A stretch of 37,290 nucleotides of DNA from Bifidobacterium amazonense (GCF_018555435.2 NZ_JAFEJT020000030.1:1-37290); one strand, 5' to 3'. Counted from the stretch's first letter, positions 1 to 8,941 are shown. Numbers and translations are program-made. Notes: generated by a model from the sequence alone, not told the origin.

Positions 1-69
1 CGTACGGCGATGCGAACGTATGAAAACCCATGATGATCCCTTTGGTTGGCTGGATTGGCGCGATGATAT

Positions 70-103
70 GAGAAAGGCCGCCGCGCGCGGCGACGGCCTT
101 CTC
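70..103 (-). terminator. Hairpin terminator after the ferredoxin gene
   Basis: A GC-rich inverted repeat (about 15 bp per arm, GAGAAAGGCCGCCGC pairing with GGCGACGGCCTTCTC apart from one mismatch and a very short loop) lies 70 bp downstream of the ferredoxin stop on the minus strand. The U-tract is short (CTTTCTC), so it may be only partly efficient. Nothing else is seen in positions 1-174. Confidence 0.5.
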
Positions 104-174
104 AGACTCGGCGAGCCGAATCGGCTCGGCTCATGCGAATGCGGGAAACGCGGACCGGCCCAAGCCGGCGCGTC

Positions 175-495
175 TCACTGGTTCTGCGGCGGGAGCGCGG
201 CGACCTGCGCCGGATCCTTGCCGATCGGACCGTGCGCGGAGGCGCCGCCGAAATCGCCGACCTCGGCGAAGAAGTCGATGGCGGCGTCCTTGTACCACGC
301 CCACTCGTCGGGCAGGTCATCCTCGTAGAAGATGGCTTCGGTCGGGCACACGGGCTCGCACGCGCCGCAGTCCACGCACTCGTTCGGATTGATGTACAGC
401 GAGCGGGAGCCCTCGTAGATGCAGTCGACCGGGCACTCGTCCACGCAGGCCTTGTCCTTGACGTCCACGCAAGGCTGAGCGACAACGTATGGCAT
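175..495 (-). CDS. fdxA: 7Fe ferredoxin (FdxA type)
   Basis: This 106-aa protein is a small cytoplasmic electron carrier. The N-terminal half holds the cysteine pattern of actinobacterial [3Fe-4S][4Fe-4S] ferredoxins: C9 and C17 with a spaced CP (DECPVDC), then the classic CVDCGACEPVCP block. The acidic C-terminal tail (about residues 58-106) is typical of the FdxA class. The start is supported by a GGAG ribosome site 6 bp upstream of ATG. In many actinobacteria the next gene is an aminotransferase of lysine biosynthesis (dapC); it is not within the 174 bp available to the left, so that link cannot be tested here. The redox partner is unknown. Confidence 0.93.
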   Translation of the reverse strand: MPYVVAQPCVDVKDKACVDECPVDCIYEGSRSLYINPNECVDCGACEPVCPTEAIFYEDDLPDEWAWYKDAAIDFFAEVGDFGGASAHGPIGKDPAQVAALPPQNQ

Positions 496-572
496 GGTGT
501 TCTCCTTAGTTCAAGCTCATACCAGCGTAGTCCACAGTTCGGACGCGCTCGGGCGATTCCCCGAAGCGCGCG

Positions 573-2111
573 TCACGCCTTGATGGCGCCGCCCGCCTTG
601 GCGAGCTCGTCGTCCAGCTCCTTGTCGAGTTCGCCGGTGCCGAGCCGCGCGTGGCGGTAGCTGTAGCCGAAGTACACGCAGAAGCCGACGACCAGCCACA
701 CCAGGAACCGCACCCAGGTGAGCACCGACAGGTTGAGCATGAGCCACAGGTTGGCGAGCGCGATGAGGATCGGCACCCACGGGTTGCCGGGCATCTTGAA
801 CGCGCGCGGCAGCTCCGGGCGCTTCCTGCGCATGATCGGCACAGACAACGCGACCAGCGTGAACGCGGACAGCGTGCCGATGTTCACCATGTCGCTCAGT
901 ACGCCGATGTCGAAGAACGCGGCGACGAGCGCGACGACGACGCCCACGCAGATCTGCAGTGCGGCCGGCGTGCCGTGCTTGCCGGTCTTGCTCAGCCCGC
1001 GCGGCAGCAGGCCGTCGCGGCTCATCGCGAACACGACGCGCGTCAGGCCGAGCAGCAGCACCATCACCACGGTCGCGAGTCCCAGCACGATGCCGAAGCT
1101 GATGATCTTCGCGGCCCAGTTCGCGCCGACCAGCTCGAACGCGGTGGCCAGCGACGGGCTGTCCTGCGCGGCGAGGTCCTTGTACGAGACCATGCCGGTG
1201 GTCACGATCGCGACGAGCATGTACATGACGATGATGAGCGCCATGCCGACTCCGATGCCGAGCGGCACGTTCTTCTTCGGGTTGATGGTCTCCTCGGACG
1301 CGGTGGCGACCACGTCGAAGCCGATGAACGCGAAGAACACGAGCGCCGCGCCCGACAGGATGCCCGGCACGCCGTAGACGGACGGGGTCATGCCGGTGAC
1401 GAACTGCCACAGCGGCTGGGTCAGCTCGTTGGTGATCGTCGAGCCGGAGACGGCGGACGCCGGTTCGCTCGGCGGGATGAACGGCGTGAAGTTGGACGCC
1501 TTGACGTAGAAGAAGCCGACGATGACGACGAAGAAGACGATGGCGATCTTGAGCACGGTCATCGCGCCGTCGACGCGGGCGCCGATCTTGGTGCCGAAGA
1601 CGAGCAGCGTGGTGAAGAACGCGACGATGATGATCGGCGCGATGTCGATGTGGAACGAGCCGAACGTGAGGTTCGTGTTCAGGCCCCAGCCCATGAGGCG
1701 CATGAAGTCGTTGAGGTACACGCCCCAGTATTTGGAGATGACCGAGCCGGCCATGAGCATTTCGAGGATGAGGTCCCAGCCGATCACCCACGCCATGATC
1801 TCGCCGACCGTGGTGTAGGTGAACGTGTACGCGGAGCCGGCCACCGGGATCATCGACGCGAATTCGGCGTAGCACATGACGGCCGCGCCGCACACGACGC
1901 CGGCGATCAGGAAGCTGATGATGACGGCCGGGCCGGCGTGGAACGCGGCGGCCTGCGCGCCGACCGAGAAGATGCCGGCGCCGACCGCGACGGCCACGCC
2001 CATGATGGACAGATCCCACCATGTGAGATTGCGTTTGAGCGAGCGGCCCTCTTCGCCGGTTTCGGCGATGGTCTGCTCGACTGATTTCGTTCTGAAGATG
2101 TGCATGGCCAT
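573..2111 (-). CDS. APC-superfamily amino-acid permease
   Basis: The product is a 512-aa polytopic membrane protein of the APC superfamily, close to the cationic amino-acid transporter / YfnA-YhdG type. The N-terminus carries SLKRNLTWWDLSIMGVAVAVGAGIF, split by the G-rich unwound segment (VGAGIF) that binds substrate in this fold; TM6 contains FFAFIGFDVVATASEE, the family's second signature. About 12 membrane segments are visible. The reading frame stays open upstream to 2354, but that extension is encoded by the repeat cluster and lacks a ribosome site, whereas the ATG at 2111 has a GGAGAAGAG sequence upstream, so I use 2111. Exact substrate is not readable; proton-driven amino-acid uptake is a family inference. 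Confidence 0.88.
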   Translation of the reverse strand: MAMHIFRTKSVEQTIAETGEEGRSLKRNLTWWDLSIMGVAVAVGAGIFSVGAQAAAFHAGPAVIISFLIAGVVCGAAVMCYAEFASMIPVAGSAYTFTYTTVGEIMAWVIGWDLILEMLMAGSVISKYWGVYLNDFMRLMGWGLNTNLTFGSFHIDIAPIIIVAFFTTLLVFGTKIGARVDGAMTVLKIAIVFFVVIVGFFYVKASNFTPFIPPSEPASAVSGSTITNELTQPLWQFVTGMTPSVYGVPGILSGAALVFFAFIGFDVVATASEETINPKKNVPLGIGVGMALIIVMYMLVAIVTTGMVSYKDLAAQDSPSLATAFELVGANWAAKIISFGIVLGLATVVMVLLLGLTRVVFAMSRDGLLPRGLSKTGKHGTPAALQICVGVVVALVAAFFDIGVLSDMVNIGTLSAFTLVALSVPIMRRKRPELPRAFKMPGNPWVPILIALANLWLMLNLSVLTWVRFLVWLVVGFCVYFGYSYRHARLGTGELDKELDDELAKAGGAIKA

Positions 2112-2232
2112 AGGTTTCGTCTCTTCTCCGTCGATTCGATCCGGCTGGATAAACCGGTTTGTCCGGCTGATTGTCAACAGTCGAGCATAGGCGAAGTCCG
2201 TTACATGGCGCAATAGGCGGTTTCGGCGGGCC

Positions 2233-2438
2233 AGTTCGACGATCGAGAGGCGGATTCGCCGGTTTGTCGAGGTCGGTTTGACGATCGAGAGGCTGTGCGC
2301 GAGTGTTCGAGGTCCGGCAGACCGCATTATTCCGGTGTGTTCAGCCGCATACAACGCTTGTTTGCGGCATAATTAGCCTCTCGATCGGCAAACTGACCTC
2401 AGCAACAGGCAAAAACAGCCTCTCAATCGGCAAACCGC
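2233..2438. repeat. Inverted pairs of a 42-bp-period repeat
   Basis: Four copies of a roughly 20-bp core (GTTTGACGATCGAGAGGCTG or close variants) lie between the permease and murB. Two are in plus orientation (cores at 2238-2250 and 2280-2292, exactly 42 bp apart) and two in minus orientation (2377-2389 and 2419-2431, again exactly 42 bp apart). The segment between copies also shares GAGGTC-GTTT. A fifth copy begins at 37267 at the far edge of the window. In translation the unit gives a 14-residue period (LSI-K-TS...), but no gene is supported. The remaining intergenic sequence shows nothing else clear. Confidence 0.8.
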
Positions 2439-2477
2439 ATCCCGACACGACAACATCCTCTCACGACAAGAGGGAGA

Positions 2478-3755
2478 TCACCGCAGATCAAGGCCGACGA
2501 CGACCGGCTCGGGGACGAGCCGGACGCCGAACGCCGCTTCGACGCCGTCCTGCACGGTTTTCGCGAGGGCCGCGATGTCGGCAGCTGTCGCGTTGCCGCG
2601 GTTGGTCAGGGCGAGCGTGTGCAGCGTGGACAGGCTGGCGCGCGCAGGCTCCCCCGCACCGTCCTCGACGGCGTACCCCTTGTGGAAGCCGGCATGGTCG
2701 ATGAGCCATGCGGCGGAGGTCTTGACGCCGGGCGTGCCGTCCGGCAGCGTCGCGGCGAATCGCGGCGCATCCTCGGGAAGCCTGGCGGCCGCTTCGGCGG
2801 TCAGGATCGGATTCATGAAGAAGCTGCCGCAGCTGTGGCGGTCATAGTCGGGGGCCGGCGACACGGTCCCGTCATCCGCACGATCATTGGATGTGGAAGA
2901 TCCGGTTGTCACGGCATCGCCGGCGGACCGTGCGGCCTTGCATTGCGCCGCAATGGCGATCGCCACCTGATCCTCGCGCTTGGTGCCGGCCATCGCCGGA
3001 TTCGCGTACCGACCGGCGTCCTCGAGCATGCCCTTGGCCGCGCGGATCCTGAGCACTTCGCCACGGATCGACTTGGTCTCCATACGGTCGCCGACCTCGA
3101 CGCCGAGCGCCTTCGCGAGCTGCCCGTAGCCGACGGTGCCGGTCGGACTGTGCCGCAGCGCGAACGTGACCGACAGCACGATGTAGCGCGGGGACGGGAA
3201 GAACTCGGCCGCCGGAGTCGCCGGAGCCGCATACATGCTGGCCTTGAGACGGCTCATGCGATAGCCGAAGCCCATGTCCGCTGCGGGAATGTCGAGCGTC
3301 TTCTTGTCGCGACGATCCCAGACCTCCACGGATTCGACGGTCGTGGCGACCTCCTGGCCGTACGCGCCGATGTTCTGCACGACCGACGCGCCGACCGTGC
3401 CGGGAATGCCGGACAGTCCCTCGACGCCCTCGAGTCCGAGCTCGACGGTGAACGCGACGAAGTCGTCCCAGTTGCAGCCGGCCTCCGCGTTGACGTGCAC
3501 GATCCGTTCGCCGTTTTCGACCGGGGCGGCCTCGTCGGGCACGGTGATGCGGCGGCGCGCGTCGCGTACGACCACGCCGTTGAACGGCGCGTCAGCCACC
3601 AGCATATTGGAGCCGCCGCCGATCACGCACAGCGGCAGGCCGCGTGAATCCGCGTCCTCGACGGCCTCGATGACGCCGACACGCGAAGTGGGTTCGATGA
3701 ATCGGGCGATTTCGCCGCCCACACCAATCGTGGTGATATCCGCAAAAGAAGTCAT
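2478..3755 (-). CDS. murB: UDP-N-acetylenolpyruvoylglucosamine reductase (MurB)
   Basis: MurB reduces UDP-GlcNAc-enolpyruvate to UDP-MurNAc with NADPH and FAD, the second committed step of peptidoglycan precursor synthesis in the cytoplasm. The 425-aa product has the FAD-binding motifs GGGSNMLVAD and GIPGTVGASVVQNIGAYGQE, and the catalytic-serine motif CGSFFMNP near residue 307. The family is usually about 300-360 aa; the excess here is mostly an insert just before the CGSFFMNP motif (Asp/Ser/Thr-rich, around residues 270-300). The frame stays open upstream, but ATG 3755 starts directly with the conserved TTIGVGG region. Neighbouring rpmG and the tRNA genes upstream fit the usual bifidobacterial arrangement. 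Confidence 0.95.
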   Translation of the reverse strand: MTSFADITTIGVGGEIARFIEPTSRVGVIEAVEDADSRGLPLCVIGGGSNMLVADAPFNGVVVRDARRRITVPDEAAPVENGERIVHVNAEAGCNWDDFVAFTVELGLEGVEGLSGIPGTVGASVVQNIGAYGQEVATTVESVEVWDRRDKKTLDIPAADMGFGYRMSRLKASMYAAPATPAAEFFPSPRYIVLSVTFALRHSPTGTVGYGQLAKALGVEVGDRMETKSIRGEVLRIRAAKGMLEDAGRYANPAMAGTKREDQVAIAIAAQCKAARSAGDAVTTGSSTSNDRADDGTVSPAPDYDRHSCGSFFMNPILTAEAAARLPEDAPRFAATLPDGTPGVKTSAAWLIDHAGFHKGYAVEDGAGEPARASLSTLHTLALTNRGNATAADIAALAKTVQDGVEAAFGVRLVPEPVVVGLDLR

Positions 3756-3803
3756 GCGACTATCGTACTGCCCCGCCGCCACGCTGCGCAGCACCGGAAA
3801 TAC

Positions 3804-3831
3804 AAAAAACCCGACCGGGTAGGTCGGGTTT
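3804..3831 (-). terminator. Rho-independent terminator of rpmG
   Basis: The arms AAACCCGACC (3807-3816) and GGTCGGGTTT (3822-3831) form a 10-bp stem with a 5-nt loop. On the minus strand the stem is followed by a run of T residues, as expected for intrinsic termination after rpmG and upstream of murB. Confidence 0.85.
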
Positions 3832-3851
3832 GAAAGCTTGATGAACCGGGC

Positions 3852-4022
3852 TCAGCGGGTCTCGCGGTGCACGGTCTGCTTGCCGCAACGCGGGCAGAAC
3901 TTCTTCAGCTCAAGACGATCCGGCGTGTTACGACGGTTCTTGGTCGTGATGTAGTTACGCTCCTTGCACTCGGTGCATGCCAGCGTGATGCCCGGACGGA
4001 TGTCGGCGCTCTTGCTTGCCAT
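3852..4022 (-). CDS. rpmG: 50S ribosomal protein L33 (zinc-binding form)
   Basis: A 56-aa protein of the large ribosomal subunit. It begins [19 protein letters not shown] and ends with [15 protein letters not shown]. Two CxxC pairs (C16/C19 and C43/C46) mark the C+ form that binds a structural zinc; genomes of this group can also carry a cysteine-free paralogue used under zinc shortage. The start is fixed by an AGAGGTG ribosome site 6 bp upstream of ATG. It lies 49 bp downstream of the tRNA-Met gene and is probably co-transcribed with the tRNA cluster, ending at the hairpin at 3804-3831. Confidence 0.95.
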   Translation of the reverse strand: MASKSADIRPGITLACTECKERNYITTKNRRNTPDRLELKKFCPRCGKQTVHRETR

Positions 4023-4071
4023 TTGGTTCACCTCTTGTGTTCGTTGTCCATCGGTGTTCTACCGATATTTG

Positions 4072-4145
4072 TAGCGAGAAAGAGACTCGAACTCTTGACC
4101 TTACGATTATGAGTCGTACGCTCTAGCCAGCTGAGCTATCCCGCC
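4072..4145 (-). tRNA. tRNA-Met (anticodon CAT), elongator-like
   Basis: The reverse complement folds into a 74-nt cloverleaf: acceptor GGCGGGA paired with TCTCGCT (two G-U), D-loop AGCTGGCTAGA, anticodon stem-loop TACGA-CTCATAA-TCGTA, and T-arm AAGAGTTCGAGTCTCTT. CAT could in principle be a lysidine-modified Ile tRNA, but the paired first acceptor base and body resemble actinobacterial elongator Met tRNAs. CCA is not encoded. Confidence 0.93.
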
Positions 4146-4149
4146 AGAG

Positions 4150-4221
<72 letters not shown>

Positions 4222-4222
4222 G

Positions 4223-4304
4223 TGGCGGATAGTGGATTCGAACCACTGAAGCACGAGGCGACTGATTTACAGTCAGTTCCCTTTGACCGCTTGGGAAATC
4301 CGCC
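4223..4304 (-). tRNA. tRNA-Tyr (anticodon GTA)
   Basis: An 82-nt type II cloverleaf with a long variable arm, acceptor GGCGGAT / ATCCGCC, anticodon stem-loop CTGAC-TGTAAAT-CAG and T-arm AGTGGTTCGAATCCACT. It is the first gene of the tRNA-rpmG transcript; the promoter must lie in 4305-4400. Confidence 0.95.
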
Positions 4305-4398
4305 ATGTCATCTCTGCGACCTAGGTCGTTTTTGACAACTCGACTAATATGCCATAGGTGGCGGACATGCGCAAATCGGAGGCGCTCACGGCGTGTTG

Positions 4399-4414
4399 CG
4401 TTGGAATTCCAACG
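4399..4414. promoter_or_regulatory. Perfect 16-bp palindrome upstream of the tRNA cluster
   Basis: CGTTGGAATTCCAACG is its own reverse complement. It lies about 95 bp upstream of tRNA-Tyr, in the 248-bp gap between the tRNA cluster and the transglutaminase gene. It could be a regulator site, but no protein can be assigned. Confidence 0.4.
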
Positions 4415-4468
4415 TTTTCTCACCTACCAAACACCAGGGTCGCTGAAAATACATCCGCGGGATTTTCC

Positions 4469-4510
4469 GTCTTCGGCTCCCCGGATCGGAGGATCGGAGG
4501 AGCCGAAGAC
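4469..4510 (-). terminator. Hairpin downstream of the transglutaminase gene
   Basis: Arms GTCTTCGGCTCC and GGAGCCGAAGAC (12 bp, perfect) enclose an 18-nt loop with a GGATCGGA tandem duplication. It lies 43 bp after the stop of the large minus-strand gene. No U-tract follows, so it may protect the mRNA end rather than terminate intrinsically. Confidence 0.5.
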
Positions 4511-4552
4511 GCGAACGACGCCCTTGCGAGGCCCATCACCGCGCACCGGCAA

Positions 4553-7500
4553 TCACCGGCGGCGCAACAGGGACGAGGGCAGCAGGAAGCGGCGCACGCG
4601 TCGAAGCCACGTCTGCCCGCGCCCCGTCTCGCGGATGGCCGCAAGCCCGGTCCGCACGGCATCGGATGGCTCTCCCGACCCGCCGGCGGCACCGTCCGCC
4701 GCGTCACCGGCAAAGAGCAGCGTCTCGACGCGCCGGGCGTACCCTTCGGCGTCCCCTCCGGCGAACGTGCCGTCGATCAGCCCGCCGATCGTGCGGTCGG
4801 TGGCACTGCCGTCCCAGCGCAGCCCGGCGTCCCACGCGCTGTCGCACAGCTCGGCCCAGCCGTTCATCCAGCCACGCCGTCCGCCGCGCCGCACGAGCGC
4901 GAGTCGCCGCACGCGACGCAATCGTCTGGCCGCGGCCGGCGTCAGCGACACTATCGCAAGCACGCACAGCACGATCGCCGTCCAGATCGCGGCCGCTAGC
5001 CATGGCGAGGCGTCCTCCGGCACGATGCGGCGCGTCGTACCGGAAGTCGCGGCATCGGCCGTCGTCTCGTCGGTCTGATCCTGCGTGGATGTCCCGTCGT
5101 CCGTCGTGGCGTCGTCGGTGGTGTCGGACGTGCCGTCGGACGTGGTGCCGCGGTCGATCGTCGGAGTGTCGCCGCTCGACGTGCCGTCGGACGTGGATGT
5201 ATCGGTCGTGTCGGTCGCATCGGACGCGCTGCCGTTCTCGGTGGTGGCCGGCGTCACGTCGAACGGCACCCACCCGATGTTCTCGATATACGCCTCGGTC
5301 CACGCGTGCAGCTGCTTGGCCGCGACCGTGTACGAGCCGCCGACCGAGGGGCCGGCGCCGCGGTTGTAGCCGAGCACGACGCGCGTGGGCACGCCCATCG
5401 CGCGTCCGAGCACGGCGAGCGTGGTCGCGTAGTGCGTGCAGTAGCCGGAACGCGTGTCGAGGAAGTCGTTGATGACGTCGAGGTTGGATCGTCCGTCGCC
5501 GTCGGGCGCGTTGAGCGAGTACGTGAAGCCGTTCGCCGAATCGGTGAAGTAGTCGACGAGCCACTGCATCGCGGCGACCTGGTGGTCGTAGCCGTCGCCG
5601 TCGGTCGCGACGCCGTCGGCCTTGGCCTGTTTGACGAGCGCGGTGACGTTGTCGGGCAGGTCCTCCGGCAGCGAACGGTAGTTCGACCTGGCCCGCACGT
5701 TCAGCGCGTCGATCTGGTCGAACGACGACTGCATGTTCGCCGCAAGCTCCTGATCGCTGGCGTTCACGCCGCCGTGGGCCCATCGCAGACTGTATCCGCG
5801 CCGGTTCAGCTTGCTTTCGATCTCGTCGTATGCGGCGGCGGACGCGAACGACTCGTTGTCGTATCCGTATTCGTCGCTGGACGTCCGTCCCGTGCCGTCA
5901 TCGCCCGCCGCGAGTTCGTTCAGATTGCCCTCGTGCACGGCGAGCATGGCCTTCGTCGGATCCTCGGAGGAGATGCCCATGACGATGGTGGTCGAATTCC
6001 CGTAGCCGATGCGTTTGCGGAAGTCGACGCTCATCTGCAGTCCCGCGGCGATGTCCGGCTCGGTGCCGGCGCCGTAGGACAGGGAGTTCGAGGACGATGC
6101 GGTGCCGATCACGCTGCCGGCCGAATCGTAGACGCTGCCGTCGTCGCCGACGGTCAGCGGCAGGAGCAGCCATTCGCCGTCCCGTTCCGCCACGCCGTCG
6201 GACACCAGCTGGTCCCATTGGCCGTCGACGGCATCGTCCTGCGCGGACAGCGTCTCCATGGTGCGCTGCAGGCCTTCCCTGAGCGAGTTGACGGTGCTGA
6301 TCTGGCGGAATCCGGACGACGAGGAGATCGGTTCGAGCCCGATGCCCTGCGCGCTGTACGTCATGCCGTTGTCGGTGGACGAGTCGCGGCTGTATACGGT
6401 CGATCCCGAACGCATCCAGCCGGACACGCCGGTCACGAAGCTGGTCGCGCGCGGCAGCGGCAGGAAACGCGAGCGCAGCGTGGTGATCGTCACGTCGACG
6501 TCGGCGTAGAACTGCGACAGGCTGCGGGCCGTGCGCAACGTCTCCGAATCGGCCGTGGTGCCGGTCCGCGCGTCCGTCGAGCCGCCGTACCATGACGACG
6601 ATGCGGAGCCGATCATCTGCGAGTACAGGAACAGCGGATCGTCGTATTGGAAGAAGAAGCTGTTGCCGTAGTCCTCGTCGGCGTTGTGGCCGAGCTGGAT
6701 GCCCGCGCCGTACAGTTCGGCGGATTTGGCGAGCGATTCGTCGTAGCTCCACATGTCGCCGTTGAAGTCGTCGAGCGTGGCCATGCGCAGATAGGTGCGG
6801 TCGTCGGCCTTGTAGGTGAGCACGGCAGCCGCCGAACCGCTGGTCAGCGACCGTTTGAGATCGACCATCGGGTTGATCGTGTTCGCGGTGAGCAGGCCGG
6901 TGGAGTTGCCAATGGCGATCGGCACGGCGTAGGCGAGGTCCATCGCGGACGGCGTGAGCGAGAACACGAGCGCGGCGACGACGGCCGACGCGGTGACCGG
7001 CAGGGCCGGCAGCGCGCGTTCGGGTTTGACGGCCCATAGCGTGAGCAGGAACAGCAACGCGACCGCCACGATGCGCCACAGGTCGGTTTCGCGGCCCATG
7101 AACGCGTAATCGGCGGCGAACGCGACGGTCGGCACCAGCGCGAAGGCGGGCGCGCACCGGCGTGCGACGAGCAGCAGCCTCACGACGATCACGATCGCCG
7201 CGGCCACGGCGAGGAGCACGACGTCGCCGTCCGCGTCGACGCTGACCGGCGGCAGCTGCACGTTGAGTTTGTTGAATCCGGTGACGAAGATGCCGCCGAG
7301 GAAGCTCCACGGCGTCACGGATTGCGTGTTCGCGGCGATCTCCTGCGCGGAGGACGCCACCGCGGACGCCGCGGTGGACGCGGTCTGTTCGGCGGATCGC
7401 CGCAGCGCCGCGACGTCGAACGCCCACAGCCCGGTGTCCGCATGGACGCGCAGCACGATGAGCACGATCGCCGCGAGCGCGGCCAGCGCGCATGTCGCGA

Positions 7501-8869
7501 ACGTCCGCGCCGCATAGCGCGGTTTCGAGCGGATCGGCAGGTTCGCCTCGGCCGAAGCCAGCGCGAGCGCCACGCCCAGGAACCACGACCACCAGCCGCC
7601 GGCGATGATGCTGGTGAGCGAGAGCACGGCGAAGGTGAAGAACGCGATCAGGGCCAGCGCGGTGAACGTGCGGCTGGCGATCGCCGTCCGGCGTCCGACG
7701 GCGCGTCGCGCCGGTTCGGCCGCTCCCTGTCTGCGCCCGGCGGGCGCGGCCGTTTCGCCGGCCTTGCCGGCCTTGGCCTCGACAGTATCCGGAGCCTGTA
7801 CGACCTCCTCGACGTGCAGCTGGTCCTGTCCGACGGTGCGCCGCAGCGCCGCGGCGAGCGAACCTTGCGGATACGGGGTGAGCAGGCGCACGCTGACCAC
7901 GCCCTGCTGGCGCGCGACGACCTCGCGCACGCGCGCCGCATACGCATGTTCGTCGGCGTCGTCGTCGACGACCGGTATCACGGCGGCCAGCAGCCGGGCC
8001 GTGCGGCTCGGCTCGTCGGCCACGCGCACGCCGTCGGTGACGACGAGCCTGCGATGCGCGGACGCGGCCTTCAGCAGCGGCAGCACGCGTTCGACCTGCG
8101 CGTCGACCTGCGCGGCCGTGACCGCAACCGCCCCGTCGGGGTCCGGCGACGCGCCGCGCGCGTCAAGCACGACCACGGTGACGGCCTGCACGTCGCGCCC
8201 GGTTTCACGGGTCATCAGTTCACCGCGATGCGCGGTGGCCTTCCAGGAAATGAGTTTCGGCGGGTCTCCGGGCGCGTAGTCGCGTACGCCGCCCGTCTCG
8301 TCGCTGTGCGACTGGCCCTGCAGCCGCTGGTCGGCGGCCTGCCGGCCGCTGCCGGCCGTCCCGTCGTCATCCGGCAGCACGACGAGCTCGTCACGCTGCG
8401 GCATCACACGGGACGCGCCGAACAGGCCGAACGGATCATGCCACCACGTGAACAGCGACACGCACCGGTACAGTCCTCGTTCGGCCGGTCTGTCGCCGAC
8501 GTACCTCGCAACGACGCGGCCGTCCTGGTCGAGCTTTTCGTACTGCCGACGGGTGCGCACCGATCGCGGCGTGATCAGCGACGCCGAGCCGCGGCCGACA
8601 GCCAGCCATTGCGCGACGGCCGTCATCAGCGAGCAGACCCAGACGATCGCCAGCAGCAGCGCGCCCACGACCAGCACACGGTCGTCGAGCATCAACGCCA
8701 TGAACCAGAACGTGGCGTCGCCCGCCAGCACGACCAGACCGGCCACGCTGGGACGGATCAGCCCATGTCGCCGCCACCGGGCCGAACCGGCGCTGGATGT
8801 GCGCGCCGCGCTGCGCCTTCCGCTACGCGACGCTTCCCGAGAGCGGCTCCGGTGCGCCTTGCCCATCAT
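4553..8869 (-). CDS. DUF58 - TgpA-type transglutaminase fusion, membrane protein
   Basis: A 1438-aa protein that joins two families usually encoded separately. Residues 1-390 are DUF58-like: two membrane helices (about 40-85) and the signature GVRDYAPGDPPKLISWKATA starting at residue 194. Residues 393-1438 match TgpA: several membrane helices up to about 690, a large extracytoplasmic part, and a transglutaminase-like core with Cys1144 (SGYCTHYATTLA), His1188 (LHAWTEAY) and Asp1204 (VPFDVTP), an intact triad. An Asp/Ser/Thr-rich linker (about 1213-1280), a final helix (about 1290-1310) and a basic cytoplasmic tail follow. ATG 8869 has GGGGG at good spacing; a TTG at 8881 is possible. It lies 72 bp after the MoxR gene. 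MoxR/DUF58/TgpA sets are thought to act on cell-envelope proteins; the substrate here is unknown. Confidence 0.85.
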   Translation of the reverse strand: MMGKAHRSRSREASRSGRRSAARTSSAGSARWRRHGLIRPSVAGLVVLAGDATFWFMALMLDDRVLVVGALLLAIVWVCSLMTAVAQWLAVGRGSASLITPRSVRTRRQYEKLDQDGRVVARYVGDRPAERGLYRCVSLFTWWHDPFGLFGASRVMPQRDELVVLPDDDGTAGSGRQAADQRLQGQSHSDETGGVRDYAPGDPPKLISWKATAHRGELMTRETGRDVQAVTVVVLDARGASPDPDGAVAVTAAQVDAQVERVLPLLKAASAHRRLVVTDGVRVADEPSRTARLLAAVIPVVDDDADEHAYAARVREVVARQQGVVSVRLLTPYPQGSLAAALRRTVGQDQLHVEEVVQAPDTVEAKAGKAGETAAPAGRRQGAAEPARRAVGRRTAIASRTFTALALIAFFTFAVLSLTSIIAGGWWSWFLGVALALASAEANLPIRSKPRYAARTFATCALAALAAIVLIVLRVHADTGLWAFDVAALRRSAEQTASTAASAVASSAQEIAANTQSVTPWSFLGGIFVTGFNKLNVQLPPVSVDADGDVVLLAVAAAIVIVVRLLLVARRCAPAFALVPTVAFAADYAFMGRETDLWRIVAVALLFLLTLWAVKPERALPALPVTASAVVAALVFSLTPSAMDLAYAVPIAIGNSTGLLTANTINPMVDLKRSLTSGSAAAVLTYKADDRTYLRMATLDDFNGDMWSYDESLAKSAELYGAGIQLGHNADEDYGNSFFFQYDDPLFLYSQMIGSASSSWYGGSTDARTGTTADSETLRTARSLSQFYADVDVTITTLRSRFLPLPRATSFVTGVSGWMRSGSTVYSRDSSTDNGMTYSAQGIGLEPISSSSGFRQISTVNSLREGLQRTMETLSAQDDAVDGQWDQLVSDGVAERDGEWLLLPLTVGDDGSVYDSAGSVIGTASSSNSLSYGAGTEPDIAAGLQMSVDFRKRIGYGNSTTIVMGISSEDPTKAMLAVHEGNLNELAAGDDGTGRTSSDEYGYDNESFASAAAYDEIESKLNRRGYSLRWAHGGVNASDQELAANMQSSFDQIDALNVRARSNYRSLPEDLPDNVTALVKQAKADGVATDGDGYDHQVAAMQWLVDYFTDSANGFTYSLNAPDGDGRSNLDVINDFLDTRSGYCTHYATTLAVLGRAMGVPTRVVLGYNRGAGPSVGGSYTVAAKQLHAWTEAYIENIGWVPFDVTPATTENGSASDATDTTDTSTSDGTSSGDTPTIDRGTTSDGTSDTTDDATTDDGTSTQDQTDETTADAATSGTTRRIVPEDASPWLAAAIWTAIVLCVLAIVSLTPAAARRLRRVRRLALVRRGGRRGWMNGWAELCDSAWDAGLRWDGSATDRTIGGLIDGTFAGGDAEGYARRVETLLFAGDAADGAAGGSGEPSDAVRTGLAAIRETGRGQTWLRRVRRFLLPSSLLRRR

Positions 8870-8941
8870 TCCAACCCCCAAATCCCGCCGATCCGGCGTG
8901 TCCCAACCATCTGCACGGCACGTGCGCCATGCGCACGCGCG

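Noticed and set aside
517..2022. Large His/Arg-rich frame opposite or alongside the permease
   Set aside because: It is an out-of-frame shadow of the permease gene with a composition unlike real proteins; the same applies to similar frames over the pst, NCS2 and MFS genes.
2112..2354. N-terminal extension of the APC permease, or a small repeat-encoded protein
   Set aside because: The extension is translated repeat sequence (LSIVKPTS-like) with no ribosome site, while ATG 2111 has one and gives the normal family start.
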